Positions 33,417 through 45,592 of a stretch of DNA of 64,000 bases are shown in pieces. Location of the stretch: positions 144,497,766-144,561,765 of the forward strand of contig NC_084795.1 of assembly GCF_963169125.1 (NCBI RefSeq). The letters are read 5' to 3'. The notes under the pieces were generated by a model. It did no database searches. It had not been told where the DNA came from and worked only from the letters and a program-made list of their open reading frames with translations. Source of the stretch: Humulus lupulus. Lineage: Eukaryota; Streptophyta; Magnoliopsida; Rosales; Cannabaceae. The translations under genes were made by a program, and so were the position numbers. Every line of letters begins with the position of its first letter. Position 1 is the stretch's first letter.

Positions 33417-35615
33417 TGAACCACTAGGGCTAGTTCATTTAGATGTCTGTGGACTGCTGAATGTTCAAGCAAGGGGTGGTTATGAGTATTTTGTCACTTT
33501 CATTGATGACTACTCGAGATACTCATTTCTTTACCTAATGCATAGGAAATTTGAAACATTGAGAACTTTAAAGAATTCCTTGCAATGGCTCAAAAAAAAT
33601 TATGTAAAATGTTAAATATCTTGTGATCTGATAGGGGTGGAGAATACGTGGATATGTATTTCCAAGATCATTTAGCTAAACTTGGGATATTATATCAACG
33701 TACTACCCCAGGTAGTCCACAGGAAAATGTTGTTGCGGAGGGTCGGAATCGCACATTAATGGAAATGGTTCGGTCCATGATTAGTTATTCAACACTTCCG
33801 ATATCTTTTTGGGGACATGCCATACATATCGCGTGTGACATTTTAAATGTTGTTCCGTCTAAAGCTATCTTGAAAACACCTTTAGAACTATGGAATGGTC
33901 ATCAACCTAGTTTGCGTCATTATAGAATTTGGGGTGTTCCCGCTCACGTCTTGAGGAAAAAAGAAGGAAAGCTAGAATCGCGAACTGAAGTTTGCTTGTT
34001 TGTTGGCTATCCTAAAGGTACTCAGGGTGTTCTATTCTATAGTACAAGATAAGAAAGTGTTTGTTTCTACAAACGCTACTTTTATTGAAAAGGACTACAT
34101 GTATAATTTCAAACCTGGTAGCAAAGTAGTCTTGGCAGAATTGCAATCTGACTTAGCTATTCATATTATTCGGATTCTATCAACACAAGTTGATGAAAAA
34201 AAAATATTCCTATTGATCTTCCCCGAGTGACGCAAGTCGAGATTAACGAGGAAGAACAAGAAACCACAGTTCAAGTTCAGGCAGTTACGATGCCTCGCCG
34301 TAGTGGGAGGGTTTCTCGTACCCCGATCCGCTATCGTATAGATGGTGAAACCAACATGGTTGTTGGGGACACAAGCGACGATGATCAGTTGTCTTTCAAA
34401 CAGGCAATGGGTAGTGCTGATAAGGATCTTTGGCTTGAAGCCATGAAACAGAAAATGGTGTCCATGTACTTTGACTCCATCTGGGATCTTGTAGAAGCAC
34501 CTAGTGACTTTAGGGCCATTGGGTGCAAGTGGATCTACAAGAAGTAGAGAAGATTTGATGGAAAGGTCGAGACTTACAAGGCTCGACTCGTGGCAAAGGG
34601 TTATACACAGACAGAAGGAGTTGACTATGAGGAAAAAATTTCTCCGGTGGCCATGCTAAAATTTATTCACATACTCTTATCCATAGCCACAGCTCTTGAT
34701 TATGAGATTTGGAAAATGGACTTCAAGACAGCGTTCTTTAATGGGAACCTAGACGAAACCATATATATGGATCAACCAGAAGGGTTTAAAGTAACCGGAC
34801 AAGAAAAGAAAGTGTGCAAGTGGAATAGGTCTATTTATGGACTTAAGCAAGCTTCACATTCCTGGAATCTAAGGTTTAATGAAATCATTAAATCCTATGG
34901 TTTTGAGCAGAATATTGACGAGCCCTGCGTTTACCAACTCAAGGAAAACAACATTGCAATATTCTTGATTCTATATGTGGATGATATCTAGCAAATTGGA
35001 AACAATGTCAAAAAATTATCAAACATAAAGAACTAGCTGGGATCTCAATTCCAGATGAAGGACTTGGTTGAAGGAAGTTATGATCTTGGTATATAGATTT
35101 TGAGGGATAGAAAGAACAAAACTTTGGCTCTATCTCAAGCAGCTTACATAGATAAGGTGCTTGAGCGTTTCTCTATGAAAGATTCAAAGAAAGGACGTTT
35201 ACCATCCCGACATGGAATCCATCTTTCTAAAAAGCATTTTCCATAGACTCCTGAAGAGGAAGATGATATGGGAAGGATTCCTTATGCATCTGTAGTTGGA
35301 GATCTAATGTATGCTATGTTGTGCACTAGAACGAACATCTTCCATTTAGTGGGAGTTGTGAGCAGATACCAATCAAACCCAGGAAGGGAACATTGGACAG
35401 CGGTCAAGCACATACTGAAATATCTTCGAAGAACTAGGGATTATAAGCTAGTCTGCTCGGGTAGAGTTTTGAACCCGTTAGGCTACACTGATTCTGATTT
35501 TCAGACTAATGTCGATGACAGGAAGTCAACTTCTGAAAGGATGTTTACTCTTGGGGGTGGAGCTGTGATATGGAGAAGTGTTAAGCAATCAGCGATCTAA
35601 GATTCTGAGTACATA
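33417..35615 (+). pseudogene. copia B integrase, RT and start of RNase H
   Basis: Integrase core: LVHLDVCG and GGYEYFVTFIDDYSRYSFLY at about 33435-33535, then in another frame GGEYVDMYFQDHLAKLGILY, SPQENVVAEGRNRTLMEMVR (Glu kept), ELWNGHQPSLRHYRIWGVPA. RT: EAMKQKMVSMYFDSIWDLVE, GCKWIYKK then TAG, KMDFKTAFFNGNLDETIYMD, RSIYGLKQASHSWNLRFNEI, active site LYVDDI followed by a TAG. RNase H starts KSTSERMFTLGGGAVIWRSV. The YVDD is kept, but at least four stops and several shifts are present. It ends at the TSD ACATA (35611-35615). Confidence 0.9.
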
Positions 35616-37839
35616 TGTAACGCCATACTTCCTTAGAGCCGTTGCTAAGTGAGTTTAAAACATGCAATTAACTCGCTAATCGAGGTTTTATGTTAAAAGT
35701 GTGGCTAAATAGTAATAAAAGTCATATAATTTGAAAATGTAGGCATTCATTGGAATTATAAAGCGTTATACATTTGGGATCCCAAAATACTGTTTAGAAA
35801 TACTTACAACTCAAAAATATGATTACATTCGACTAAACGACAAAATTTAGATTAATATATAACATCTCCCAAAAATACCCCTAGCCGTGGCAGTCAGGCA
35901 GGCCGAACATGTACACATCGCTTCACGCTCTCCGTACTCATGGTTGGTTGACCATTCCCTTGCCCTTACCAGGACCATAGAGCACCCGTGAGCTGAAGCC
36001 CAACAAGAAAACTCAACACAAACAATCAACATATGCATAACTATCAATCAACAAATAACAAGGCAACCAACAGGTTAAACACATAGCGGCCATGCCATCC
36101 CAGGCGCTTTACCAGGCCCTGGGTTTATGGACTACACCGTGAGGATGACTCAAGCATCCGAGAAGGGTCTCACCCTAGTAGCTTGCACTTCGTGTGCTCA
36201 ACTCCGCTCCCAGCCCTTTGTCGTACTCGGCCTTGCACTCCACGTGCTTAACACCATTCCCGACTCCTTGCCGTACTCGGCTTCCTGCCGTTCCTGGCCT
36301 TCTCCTATAATTCATAAATATGCAATACATAGCATATATTCAACAAATATTTAAATAAATACAACATAAACAATAGGGCTATGCCCTGCAACACAATCAC
36401 ATAGGGTCGTGCCCTACAATAAAAACTATAGGGCCACACCCAGCTCTAAGGGTACAACAGTTTTTTTACCTGTGTCCCAAGCTTTCTGAGCACCGATATC
36501 CAGAGCACAGTCCCCTAGTCCAAGCCTCAGTGAAAACCTAGTTGCAACGTATCAACAACATCCATCCATCAAGCTCTAATCCATTAAATAACTTTGGGAT
36601 ATAATTCTAGTCTTCAGGACCTTGGATTCCACCAATCCGGATGATAAAATCCATCCCCAGCCTTAACTTTTGGGTTCCCGAGAAAAAGACCTTCTCGAGG
36701 TCCAAAAACCCCCTAAGAGTCGCGGTCCCATGGCCTTGTGCCACAATCCACCTTAACCAGAGGTTCAGCCTCCCCACTAAGCATGCACGCGCTGCGGCCC
36801 AACCAAAGTGGTGCCGCAACACGCACTTCATCCTAGCCTCTCATTTGTTCTAGAGGGTTGCGGCTCACCAAGAACAGTGACGCGGCCCGACCCCCTTCGA
36901 ACCCAGAAATTCCCCCATTTCAACGTCCAAAACCCAGCCAACTTAACTTCAAAATCAATCTAACAACACAATTTAATTATCACAGTAGTTCTAGAATGTT
37001 CCAAGCAACAAAACCTAATAAGAGGCTAGCTTAAAACCTCATAAAATCCCTAATTGAATCTTTAACATCAAACACCCAAGAACACTAAAACTCAGCCAAG
37101 AACTACAAAATTTAATGGCAAAAATCATGATTCAAAACTTACCTCAATTTCAGTTTAAGTTCTCCAAGCTAACACTGAGCTAATCTTCAAGTCTAGAGCA
37201 CCAATTTGTGACTTCTAGTCCAAAAATTCCCACTTAGCTTTCAAACTTTTCTCTTGGAGAAGAATCTAGAGGAAACAAGACTGAGAGAGAAAATAATGGG
37301 TCAGTTTAGGCAAAGTGTTTCTGATTCCGTCTTATCTAACTTAAGTTACTCCCAATGCTCGGGGTACCAAAAACGTCCCTGAGGGAAAAATTGTAAATTT
37401 CCTCGATATTCCCTCCTAAACGTTTGATCTTCAAATATATCTCCAAATATTTATTTTCATAACCCGATAACTCAATTAAATGTCAATCACTCAAAATACC
37501 CCTTGACTCGCCCCGAGTCGGGTATAGGGTCCTGTTATGACTTCCTAGCTAAATCGCTCCCTAGGACTATCTCGAATCGTGCATCACAAAAATATCACCA
37601 CTCACACGTGGTAATGATTACAATATGCACAAATATTGCATTTATGCCCTCCACAAGCCAAAATTACAAATATGCCAATAATAACCAAATGGGGCCCACA
37701 TGCATATCTAATTCACCTAAACATGCATTTCTAATCACATACTCATCAAATTCACATTTTAATATAAAAAAATCACTTATTGCCCTCCAGGCACGCTTAT
37801 TAAGGCCCTAAGCCATATTAGCAAATTTGGGACGCTACA
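35616..37839 (-). repeat. solo LTR G (gypsy-type) inside copia B
   Basis: 2224 bp bounded by TG...CA (TGTAACGCCATACTTCC ... GGACGCTACA) and flanked by the perfect duplication ACATA at 35611-35615 and 37840-37844. No internal region, so it is a solo LTR left by recombination between two LTRs. Read on the minus strand it starts TGTAGCGTCCCAAATTTGC and ends GGCGTTACA, as chromodomain-gypsy LTRs often do; the strand is inferred from that. Open frames inside it have no domain. Confidence 0.85.
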
Positions 37840-38117
37840 ACATAGTTGCTTCTACGGCAACTAAGGAAATAGTCTGGCTGAGGAAGTTCTATACAGATCT
37901 TGGTGTTAGTCCTGAAATGGATAAACCCCTCATTTTGTATTGTGAAAACAATGGGGCGATAGCCAATTCTAGAGAACCTCAGAGCCACAAAAGAGCAAAG
38001 CATATAGAGAGGAAGTACCACATCATCAAAGACTGTGTGGTAAGGGGAGAAGTGAAGGTCATGAAGATTGCATCTGAGGACAATCTTGTGGATCTGTTTA
38101 CAAAGACAATGGGATAG
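37840..38117 (+). pseudogene. copia B RNase H, C-terminal part
   Basis: Continues the frame broken by solo LTR G: VASTATKEIVWLRKFYTDLG, LILYCENNGAIANSREPQSH, KHIERKYHIIKDCVVRGEVK and DNLVDLFTKTMG, ending in a TAG at 38115-38117. The homologous copia A domain runs slightly longer (FTKALPE). Confidence 0.88.
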
Positions 38118-38194
38118 AAGATTTTTCTAAATCATATAGAGGGAATGGGTTTGAGAGAAATTTCACATTTGTTTTAAAAGTGCAACTGGGAGTT

Positions 38195-38420
38195 TGTTGG
38201 GTTTTATGCCCTTATAAAACTACATTTCTTATGTAATTCATTCATTATCAATAAAGTAGTAGAAATCATTTTGTTCAATCAAATTGCGTTGTTTACATGT
38301 TTTATTACATGATTAATTATTATTAATAAAAACTTTTATAAATATCAACATATGTATAGTTACAATTATAGTGACTCGGTCACAGTGGATTATAATTATA
38401 ATTAGATGCTCAAACCTAAT
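38195..38420 (+). repeat. truncated 3' LTR of copia B
   Basis: Begins TGTTGGGTTTTATGCCC after the tract GCAACTGGGAGTT, parallel to LTR A. Homology to LTR A (ATTATCAATAAAG, CACAGTGGA) runs to about 38420 and stops where gypsy D LTR begins. Confidence 0.8.
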
Positions 38421-39877
38421 TGTTGCCAAGATGGTGTTGTTATAGTTGCTTCTAACGGGCCAAACACTAGGTTATTGATCAAATTTGAAATGGGACTTTT
38501 AGCATTTCATTATTTAGGAAGAGTACTTGATTTTAGCACTTTGAAACACTCAAAAATGTTATGTATGGGTCAAGAATAAGCTTTTTCAGATTGATGTACA
38601 AGCTGGAGTGAAAAGCTGACAACTTGAAGAACGCATGTTTGAATACCGTTTTGGCAAGTTTGAAATCAACATTTTTAGATGGTTTTATTTATTTAGACAC
38701 TTTTTATATTAATTAAAAGTCCTTTAAGAGTTGACTAAAAAATACCCCATAGATTGTGAGTTTTGATTTTTCTAAAAAAGTTGTCAAATCAAGTTATGTT
38801 TTGGACATATTTGTTTTCTAAACTTTAAGTCATATTTCACTAGTCAAATTATGTTTTTTTCTTAAAGTAATTAGAAGATAACTTTCTATGAATTAAGGGT
38901 TAAGATTTAAGTGGTTTTAAATATAATAAGGTTTTATATTTTATAGAAAATTCTTAAGATAGTACTCTTGTGTGAGTAATGACTTTATTTTTTTCACAAA
39001 AATAACTATCACTTACGACTAAAATTTGTTATTTGAGAAAATAAAATCTTTTTGGATAATAAAACTTATGAGTTTCTTAATTTACTGAAAATGAACCTTT
39101 TTAATTTAAAAGATTAGTAAAATAAAAACCTTTTTTCAAACTTGGCAATTCTTATTTCAGAACGTTTTCCTTTACAATTTTAATAAATCTGGAGACAACA
39201 TTTAATACTTTTATTTTACAAGGAAAATAAGAAAGCGGTAATGGAAGTTTTCTTTAGGTTTAAGAATGTGGTCTCTTTAAGAAATTAGGAATTTATTTCC
39301 AAATTTCTGGCACCATTATTTGTAGGCATGTTTTTCTGAATAATATGATAAGGCTATAAATTTCATGGTTTTAGTCTAAGCTTTATGATTTAAGAACAGA
39401 TGTTTTTTTAATGTATTGAAAATTAGTTAAGTTAAGTCCCACCCTAATCACTCAAATTAAAGACATAAAATTAATTAAAAAAAATGTCATAATTAATCTG
39501 AGTTAATGTATGAATTCCATTATAGTGTTATTTGCACGGGAAAGCACATTTCAGGACATAGGAATCGCGCTTATCCGCTAAGGACAACTAGTAAGACAAC
39601 TCATGAATGCTTGGCTACAATATGACATCATTATTTTTAATTTAAGACTTAAGTACATAGTAGAAAATTAATTGTAGAAGGTTACTTAAGACCATTGTCC
39701 TAAGGAGGTTCACATTCTCATAAGTAAGGTAAGCAGTTATTATTATGACATTCGCCTAGCTACCAGTGCCAAGTAAGTAAAAATTGTGTAACTTCCAATA
39801 AGTAAGTAAGCAAGCATCGGACGCCTCCTGTGACTTTGTAAGTAAGCTCGGTTGGCCAGCGTTATAAGTAAGATTTC

Positions 39878-40040
39878 CGGTCTAACACCCACGACATAAA
39901 AGTCTGGTTAAACATTGTGACATTTAAGTAAGACGTCCGACTTAACGCCTGCGACATAAGAGTCCGGTTAAACTTCGTGACATGTAAGTAAAACGTACGG
40001 TTTAACACCCGAGACATAAACTCCGTGACACATATGTAAG
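39878..40040. repeat. 60-bp tandem repeat in LTR D
   Basis: About 2.7 copies of a 60-bp unit with CGGTCTAACACCCACGACAT, AAAGTCTGGTTAAAC and GTGACATTTAAGTAAGACGT; the third copy is shortened. Confidence 0.8.
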
Positions 40041-40167
40041 ATGATTCCAAAATCAAGCCATTAAGATTATGAGATTATGTTGAATTCTCCTAGGAGTCTT
40101 AGTAACCAGCGTATTTTAAGTATACACCCGTGTTTGTGCTGAGTAAGTTAAGTAAGTTTAGTAAGTG

Positions 40168-40435
40168 AAATATGATAAGATGATAAGTACGATATGTATG
40201 ATATGTAAGTTAAGTATGATAAGAGGATAAGTATGATATGTATGATATGCATCTTAAGTATGATAAGATGATAAGTACGATATGTAAGTTTAGTATGATA
40301 AGATGATATGTAGGATATGTATGATATGCATGTTAAGTATGATAAGATGATAAGTACGATATGTAACATGCATGTTAAGTATGATAAGATGATAAGTATG
40401 ATATGTATGATATGCATGTTAAGTATGACAAGTAG
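40168..40435. repeat. 44-bp tandem repeat in LTR D
   Basis: About six copies of TAAGTATGATAAGATGATAA followed by GTATGATATGTATGATATGC, variable in length through loss of the TATGATATG part. Pure head-to-tail array. The minus-strand open frame over it is a repeat artefact. Confidence 0.83.
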
Positions 40436-40994
40436 GTTATGAGTTAAGATCATATGTTTATATACACTTGCTCTGGGATTTTCTGCGCGTAGGTTTACTT
40501 TGTTACGAAATCTGGTTATTGGGTATGACCATAAGTTTGCCAGGACATTCACACGTTCTTGACTTGTATGATAGGGTTCGTTCTTTCCAAAACCCTATTT
40601 ATTGTTGAATATCTGTATGACCACCGTTAGGGCTTCCTGTTTGTCTTCTTTATGCTATGTATGTTAAGTTTTTCTTACTAAGTGTTTCGCTTACCTAGTT
40701 GTTTCATGTTGTAGGTAAGAAAAATTGCAAGATGGATCAGTGGAAGTCGTTATGCTTTTGTCAAGTCTTAAGTTCTTTATAAACTTTATGTCGTTTATGT
40801 TTAAGTTCTTTTAAAGTTTCAAATGCCGTAATCTTATTTTAAGCATGCACATGCTTCTAAACTAAGTAAGTATTTAAAAAGTTGTTTTTTATACATATTT
40901 TTGGGTCTTTTAATTAAACAAAAGTAATATATCTTCCGCAAATGATATATGTTTTCCACAATTATGTTGGTCATTTTTACTGAGTCATTACAAT

Positions 40995-41009
40995 TGGTAT
41001 CAGAGCTCG
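40995..41009 (+). promoter_or_regulatory. gypsy D primer binding site
   Basis: TGGTATCAGAGCTCG two bases after the LTR end; exact match to the initiator tRNA-Met primer core TGGTATCAGAGC. Confidence 0.9.
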
Positions 41010-41208
41010 AGTTGAGTCTAAACTATCGGCAATCGACATGTATATTTGTAACGATAGACCGACACTCACTGTAAGTATTACTTTTCTATGTTGTTTGTAT
41101 TTCTGTATGTTATTTTACCTACTTAAATTCTATAAATTGTAGGTTAAACGACTGACCTACCTGAGTTAAAAAAAAATTATATTAGTCAACCCACCCATAG
41201 AGTACACC

Positions 41209-41508
41209 ATGGGGCAGAGGATCGATATTTACGTGTCAATCGACCACATGGGTCCTCGTTTATACGATGGAGAGTTGGGCGTTTAAACTACTGATGTCTG
41301 GTATTTTACATACTACGTGGCCCTTATCTTTGAGAAAATTGGTACAACCCCGAGCTTTGTGGTTAGGTTAGTCGACCTATGTCCTAGGGGCAGAGCTCTT
41401 CGATGGTATCACAATCTGGCAGCTAACATTGAGTGGCCTTCCTATTGGTTATCCTTGAAGTTGTACTTTGGAAAACCTATGGAGAGGTCAAGTGGGTATC
41501 TGAGATGT
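41209..41508 (+). pseudogene. gypsy D gag, N-terminal part
   Basis: ATG at 41209 reads MGQRIDIYVSIDHMGPRLYD, a stop (TAA at about 41284), then YYVALIFEKIGTTPSFVVRL and RGRALRWYHNLAANIEWPSY, a gag-like pattern with the aromatic RW(Y)H motif. It is 200 bases after the primer site, as expected for gag. It is cut by Tat copy 2. The assignment rests mainly on position. Confidence 0.6.
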
Positions 41509-42115
41509 TGTTGACCCTGATTTTGGTCAACTGAAACAGAGTCAAAAATGCTTGATGTGGACAGATATGTTAGAATGGATATAATGACAAAAACAGTAAA
41601 GCACACAAGAATTTATAGTGGCTCGGCCCCAGAAACTGGTAATAACCTACGTCCACTTGAGCTATTATTGATATAGGATTCAAAGGAGTGATCAAAGAAC
41701 TAGGGTTCTATGAGTTTCACCAACCTCTAAAGAATAAACAATATATCGTAATGTAGAAGCTCTAATTCTCCCGTGAATCTATATTCTTAAGTAAGCAAAA
41801 AGCCAAAAAGTCCCCTCCTTGAACTATCTTTCTCTATTTATAGGCTCAAGGAGGATTACATCAATTTATTACAGATATTTTCTCCTAATTAATCGGATCA
41901 TCAGGAATTATTGGAGACAATCTCGGGATTGACTTAGATCGTTACAAAATTATCTTGAGATATGAGGAGTGTACGACCAGGCTGGTCGTAAGAAAAACTC
42001 AACCGTTATGGTTGCAATATCTTACTGGTCGATACTCTAACAGAATTCTGCCAGGTGTCAGCCACGTGTTCAGAAATCACTTGCCACGTCATCTGTGCCT
42101 GTTTTTTGGATAACA
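41509..42115 (-). repeat. 3' LTR of Tat copy 2
   Basis: 607 bp. In element orientation starts TGTTATCCAAAAAACAGGC and ends AGGGTCAACA. TATA box at 41833-41843 (element strand CTATAAATAG). Confidence 0.95.
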
Positions 42116-42129
42116 TTTGCCCCCCAAGT
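42116..42129 (-). promoter_or_regulatory. polypurine tract of Tat copy 2
   Basis: Element-strand ACTTGGGGGGCAAA directly before the LTR, identical to copy 1. Confidence 0.88.
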
Positions 42130-42347
42130 TTATTTATTACGAGCAATAAATAAACTTTTAAGGAAACGACCCTTCGATTACCCCATCGGACCTGTCAGAG
42201 TAATTCGTGCAATCTTGGGAAAAGTAACCTACCCTTGTCTAATCATGGCTTTTTGGTTCCCAAGTAACCTTTCGATGGCTATCACCCTTCCCCGTGCTTC
42301 GAAAAAGAGGAAACTGATGATTACTCCCCTTTTATGCCACGGACAAA

Positions 42348-42358
42348 AATATATAGTC
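42348..42358 (+). promoter_or_regulatory. TATA-like box of antisense gene, copy 2
   Basis: AAAATATATAG followed by a CT-rich stretch; about 170 bases before the 5' UTR donor at 42526, the same spacing as in copy 1. Inferred internal promoter on the strand opposite gag-pol. Confidence 0.5.
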
Positions 42359-42525
42359 TCTCCATGGTCTTCTTTTCCTTTTTACGCAAGCTATCACTCT
42401 TTCAAGAAACCCTAAAATCAGAGCTTCCATTTTCTTCTGGAGACCGTCTTCCAGCGTTTCAAGATTCAGCCCGTGAGTTCTCCGACGCTCGAAAACTCTC
42501 TCAAATCTCCACGGTCTTTTTTCTA

Positions 42526-42973
42526 GTAAGTCTCAGAACTTTTATGCTCTATATTTTTGCCGTGCATGCTTCTGAGGATTGACTATTGAGTTCATTTGTT
42601 TCTTGGTTGAGATGCATGATAGTAGGGGGTTTAATGGGTGACAATGTATAGGATGATATTTCTTTGCCATCAAGGAGTTATGAGTTAGTTTGATAGTTGA
42701 GATCACGACTTTAGGACGTAAAACCGAAGTAAAAATTCGATTTTTATGCTAGTTGAAAAACATAGTTTTTCCCGCCCTAAAAGGAGTTGAAAAAGCTTTT
42801 TCAAAAAACTTTTTGCTTTCACTTCTTGATCTGTTTCTCAAACTGTTCGTGTGAAAAATTAGTTTTTTGTTAGAATGTTTCTGTATAAAAGCTTAACTTT
42901 TATACTCGACCAGCACTATTCTAAAAAACTTTCAAAATTCTTCATCCTCATCTCCCCATTCTTTTGTTCGCAG
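42526..42973 (+). other. 5' UTR intron of antisense gene, copy 2
   Basis: Donor CTA|GTAAGTCTCAG at 42526, acceptor TTTTGTTCGCAG ending at 42973, six bases before the ATG. Position and splice signals match copy 1 (12721-13145). Confidence 0.7.
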
Positions 42974-42979
42974 ATTTTA

Positions 42980-45592
42980 ATGCCAGATTTGTGGGGAGGT
43001 GAGCGGCCCATCGACGGCGATCTCCTTGCGAAATTGCTTGAGGGCAAAGAACAATCAGCTGACTGAGTTCACGAGATTCCATTTTCCAGAGTTTCTCCTA
43101 GACCTCAACCATCACAACCTCAAATGGCCCGTTCTAAGTCTCCAGGCAAGAAAAAACCAAACCCTGAAAATGATCCAAATTCACCTGCCCACCCTGATTC
43201 GCAGGCTAGGATTCCCTCGACCAGTGGTCGAGAAAACATTGCCTCGAACCCCCGTATTCAAGTTAGGGCTCGCCCTCGGCATCAAAACCTTCCTGATGTC
43301 GAGTGGTATCTTTCTCCTACCAGCCAGGTGACTCCCCGGATGCTTGCCAATTATCTTAGGAAGTATCCTCTTACCGGGGTTAATCTCAAAATCCCTGCTG
43401 CTGACCAAAGAGCTAACCTGCCTTGGGGCGTCTATAGTGCTTGGTCCAGGTATCACATAGAGGCGGGGGCTATCCTCCCTCTACATCCATTCTACCAGGG
43501 GGTGGCCAACTACTTCGGTGTTGCCCCCTTCCAAATTACCCCAAACGGATATAGAATACTTGCCGCACTCTATATCCTTTACAAACTCAAAAACTGGCCA
43601 GAGCCCACCCCTCATGAGGTCAACTTTCTCTTTGACCTTAAGTCCAACCCTCAACAATACGGGACGGGATTTTTTCACCTTTGTCACCAGGAAATAAACC
43701 GAACGTTCCTGAGTGACACTACTCATATTTCCAACGTGGGGAAGTAAAACCAAGAGTATTTCCTCACGCCAGACATGACTACGAACAACCTGGCCTTCGC
43801 TCGAGGAGGTAAATGTCACTTTCTACTGGTCGCTACTTTTCCTTAGCAAACTCTTCTACATTTCTCTAAAGTATATTGTGCCTTTCAGGACCATGGTTAC
43901 GCCCAAACCCAACACCAGACATGGTGTTGAGGTCCAACGCACTGGCCAGGATGGAAGACGCTGAAAAAAGCGTTAAGTCCCTAGTCACTGATGAAAATCT
44001 GAGGCTATCTGGCCTCCTGGCTCCTCTCCATGAAACAAGAGGACCCGTGGTGGTAGATGCCACTGCCGAAGAGGATCCTGAGCAGCAACCCCCAGCGTCT
44101 CCTCCCCGAAGGAGGCCAACGGGGGTTACGATCAGGGAACCCACTGGCGACACTCTAGCAGAGAGGCCTTCTGCCCCCCAAGGCAAGGGGAAACAAAAGG
44201 CAACAGAGTCTATCATAGACCTGGATGAGTCTTCAGATGAAAACGGTATTGTTATCTTGCTTTTAAATAGCTTGTCGATTCCCTGTCACTTGTTTGACGG
44301 GGATGGCAATTTTACGTATACTTCAAATCTAGGGCTAGACTTCTTTGTGCCAGATAGTGAGTGTATGACTAATAGAGTCAGTAGTATAGCAACCAGTAGT
44401 TGTAGCTCGGGTATTAAACTTTGTGACCTCTTTTCTAATTTGCCATGATTTTTTATCTACCTTTGTCTTACTGCCTGCATGTTTTTCTTTATCTGCAGAG
44501 ATGGCTTCCCCCAACGTTTTTGATCTGTATCAGACCCAGGAGGAAGAGGAGGTCCCCCTGGTCTGGAGGAGGAAATCAGCCAGGAGGCATGATGGCGAAT
44601 CAAGCCAAGCACCCTCGGCCAAGAAGGGTAGAACAACTGATCTTTCCAAGGAAGGGCCTACTAGCCAACCTTCTGACCAACCTCCTGCTCCTGCTGAAAA
44701 TGAGACTATCCCTACTGCCAACCCTTCGCCTGCGGCGCACAAGGAACATGCCCCGCAAGCAGAACTTCCCAGGGCTAAACTCTCAAGTCGTTCCCTACAA
44801 TCAGCTAAAGATCGCCTTGCTCATATTCTGAGGCATGATCGTTGCAGGGAGGCAATGGCTGAAGCTGAGAGCATGGGGGTCGACCAGATCCTTAACAGGG
44901 CTCTTAACAAAGTGGCTAGTGTAAGTATTCTTTCTCTCAGCCTTTATCTTTTCTTCTTGTAATATAGCCTAACTTTTATTCCTTGATTGCAGGCCATGCT
45001 GACCATGACTGCTGCTCACACCCGCGCCACTACTAGCATCGAGCAGTCCCGGGCAAAGGTTGCTGAGGAGCTTAAGGCCACGGAGGCTAGGCATGCCGGG
45101 GAATTAGAGGTAGTCACCCAGTAGAGAGATGCAGCAGTAGCTGAACTGGCAGAGAAGCAAGATTCTCAAGAAACTCTGAGGAAGCAGAGGGATGAATACC
45201 TGGAGTCCCGCCGAATCCACTGGCGTGAAGTCAAGAAACTTAGGGAGGAGAATCTCGCTAAGGACACGACCAACGCCGTCCTCAAAAGCCAGGTGGAGCA
45301 GCTTAAGCTCACCAACACCAAGGATCTGGAGAGGTATAAGAATGCGACGCTTCGGTGGTTCTATGATTTTTGGAAACACAACCAAGGTGTCGACTTCAGC
45401 TACCTCCCAGATGACGCCAGGAATGCCGAGTTAGCCCGTTGTGCTACTCGGTTGGTTGCCGAAGAGGAAAGGGCTAGAGTTCCTGCTTCCCCAAGCATTC
45501 AGCCAGCTGCCGGAGCGGAGGGAGGAGAAGCCACCGGGGACGTAGTTGACCAGAGCGCTAACCAAGATCCTCCTGCTCCTAATGCTCCTTGA
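42980..45592 (+). pseudogene. antisense spliced gene of Tat copy 2 (gypsy-type transposon domain plus coiled coil)
   Basis: Coding exons 42974-43808 (ATG 42980, MPDLWGGERPIDGD), 43889-44410, 44499-44920 and 44993-45592, with GTAAAT, GTATTA and GTAAGT donors and CAG acceptors. Exon 2 is 522 nt in both copies. Protein plan as in copy 1: N-terminal domain (NLPDVEWYLSP, GVANYFGVAPFQITPNGYRI, SDTTHISNVGK), acidic/Pro-rich and basic middle (SARRHDGESSQAPSAKKGRT), coiled-coil end (VEQLKLTNTKDLERYKNATL, WFYDFWKHNQGVDFSYLPDD). In-frame stops: TGA at 43064-43066 (copy 1 has CGC), TAA at 43745-43747, TAG at 45122-45124. Splice sites have outlived the reading frame. Function unknown; not a gag, pol or env protein that I recognise. 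Confidence 0.86.

Larger units (their letters stand above)
16485..38420 (+). mobile_element. Ty1/copia element B, interrupted by gypsy F and solo LTR G
   Basis: Pieces in order: end of 5' LTR (16485-16842), primer site, leader, gag/protease (18757-20245), integrase/RT/RNase H (33417-35615 and 37845-38117), primer tract and start of 3' LTR (38195-38420). Removing the inserts at 20246-33416 and 35616-37844 (one TSD each) brings the reading frame back together, so the order of events is clear: B first, then the insertions. The 5' LTR is truncated at its left and the 3' LTR is cut at 38420 by gypsy D. Confidence 0.9.
38421..40992 (+). repeat. 5' LTR of gypsy D (about 2.57 kb)
   Basis: The 3' end is firm: GAGTCATTACA followed by ATTGGTATCAGAGC. 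The start at TGTTGCCAAG is inferred from where homology of the copia B LTR to LTR A ends and a TG occurs; the flanking CTAAT would be its TSD, but the partner side is outside the window. It holds two tandem arrays. Confidence 0.7.

Noticed and set aside
36127..36853. Open frames within solo LTR G as possible small host genes
   Set aside because: They lie wholly inside a TG...CA unit with TSD, with no domain or recognisable splice pattern.
40168..40552. 134-codon minus-strand open frame rich in Ile/His/Tyr
   Set aside because: It is a translation of the 44-bp tandem repeat in LTR D; periodic low-complexity sequence, no domain.
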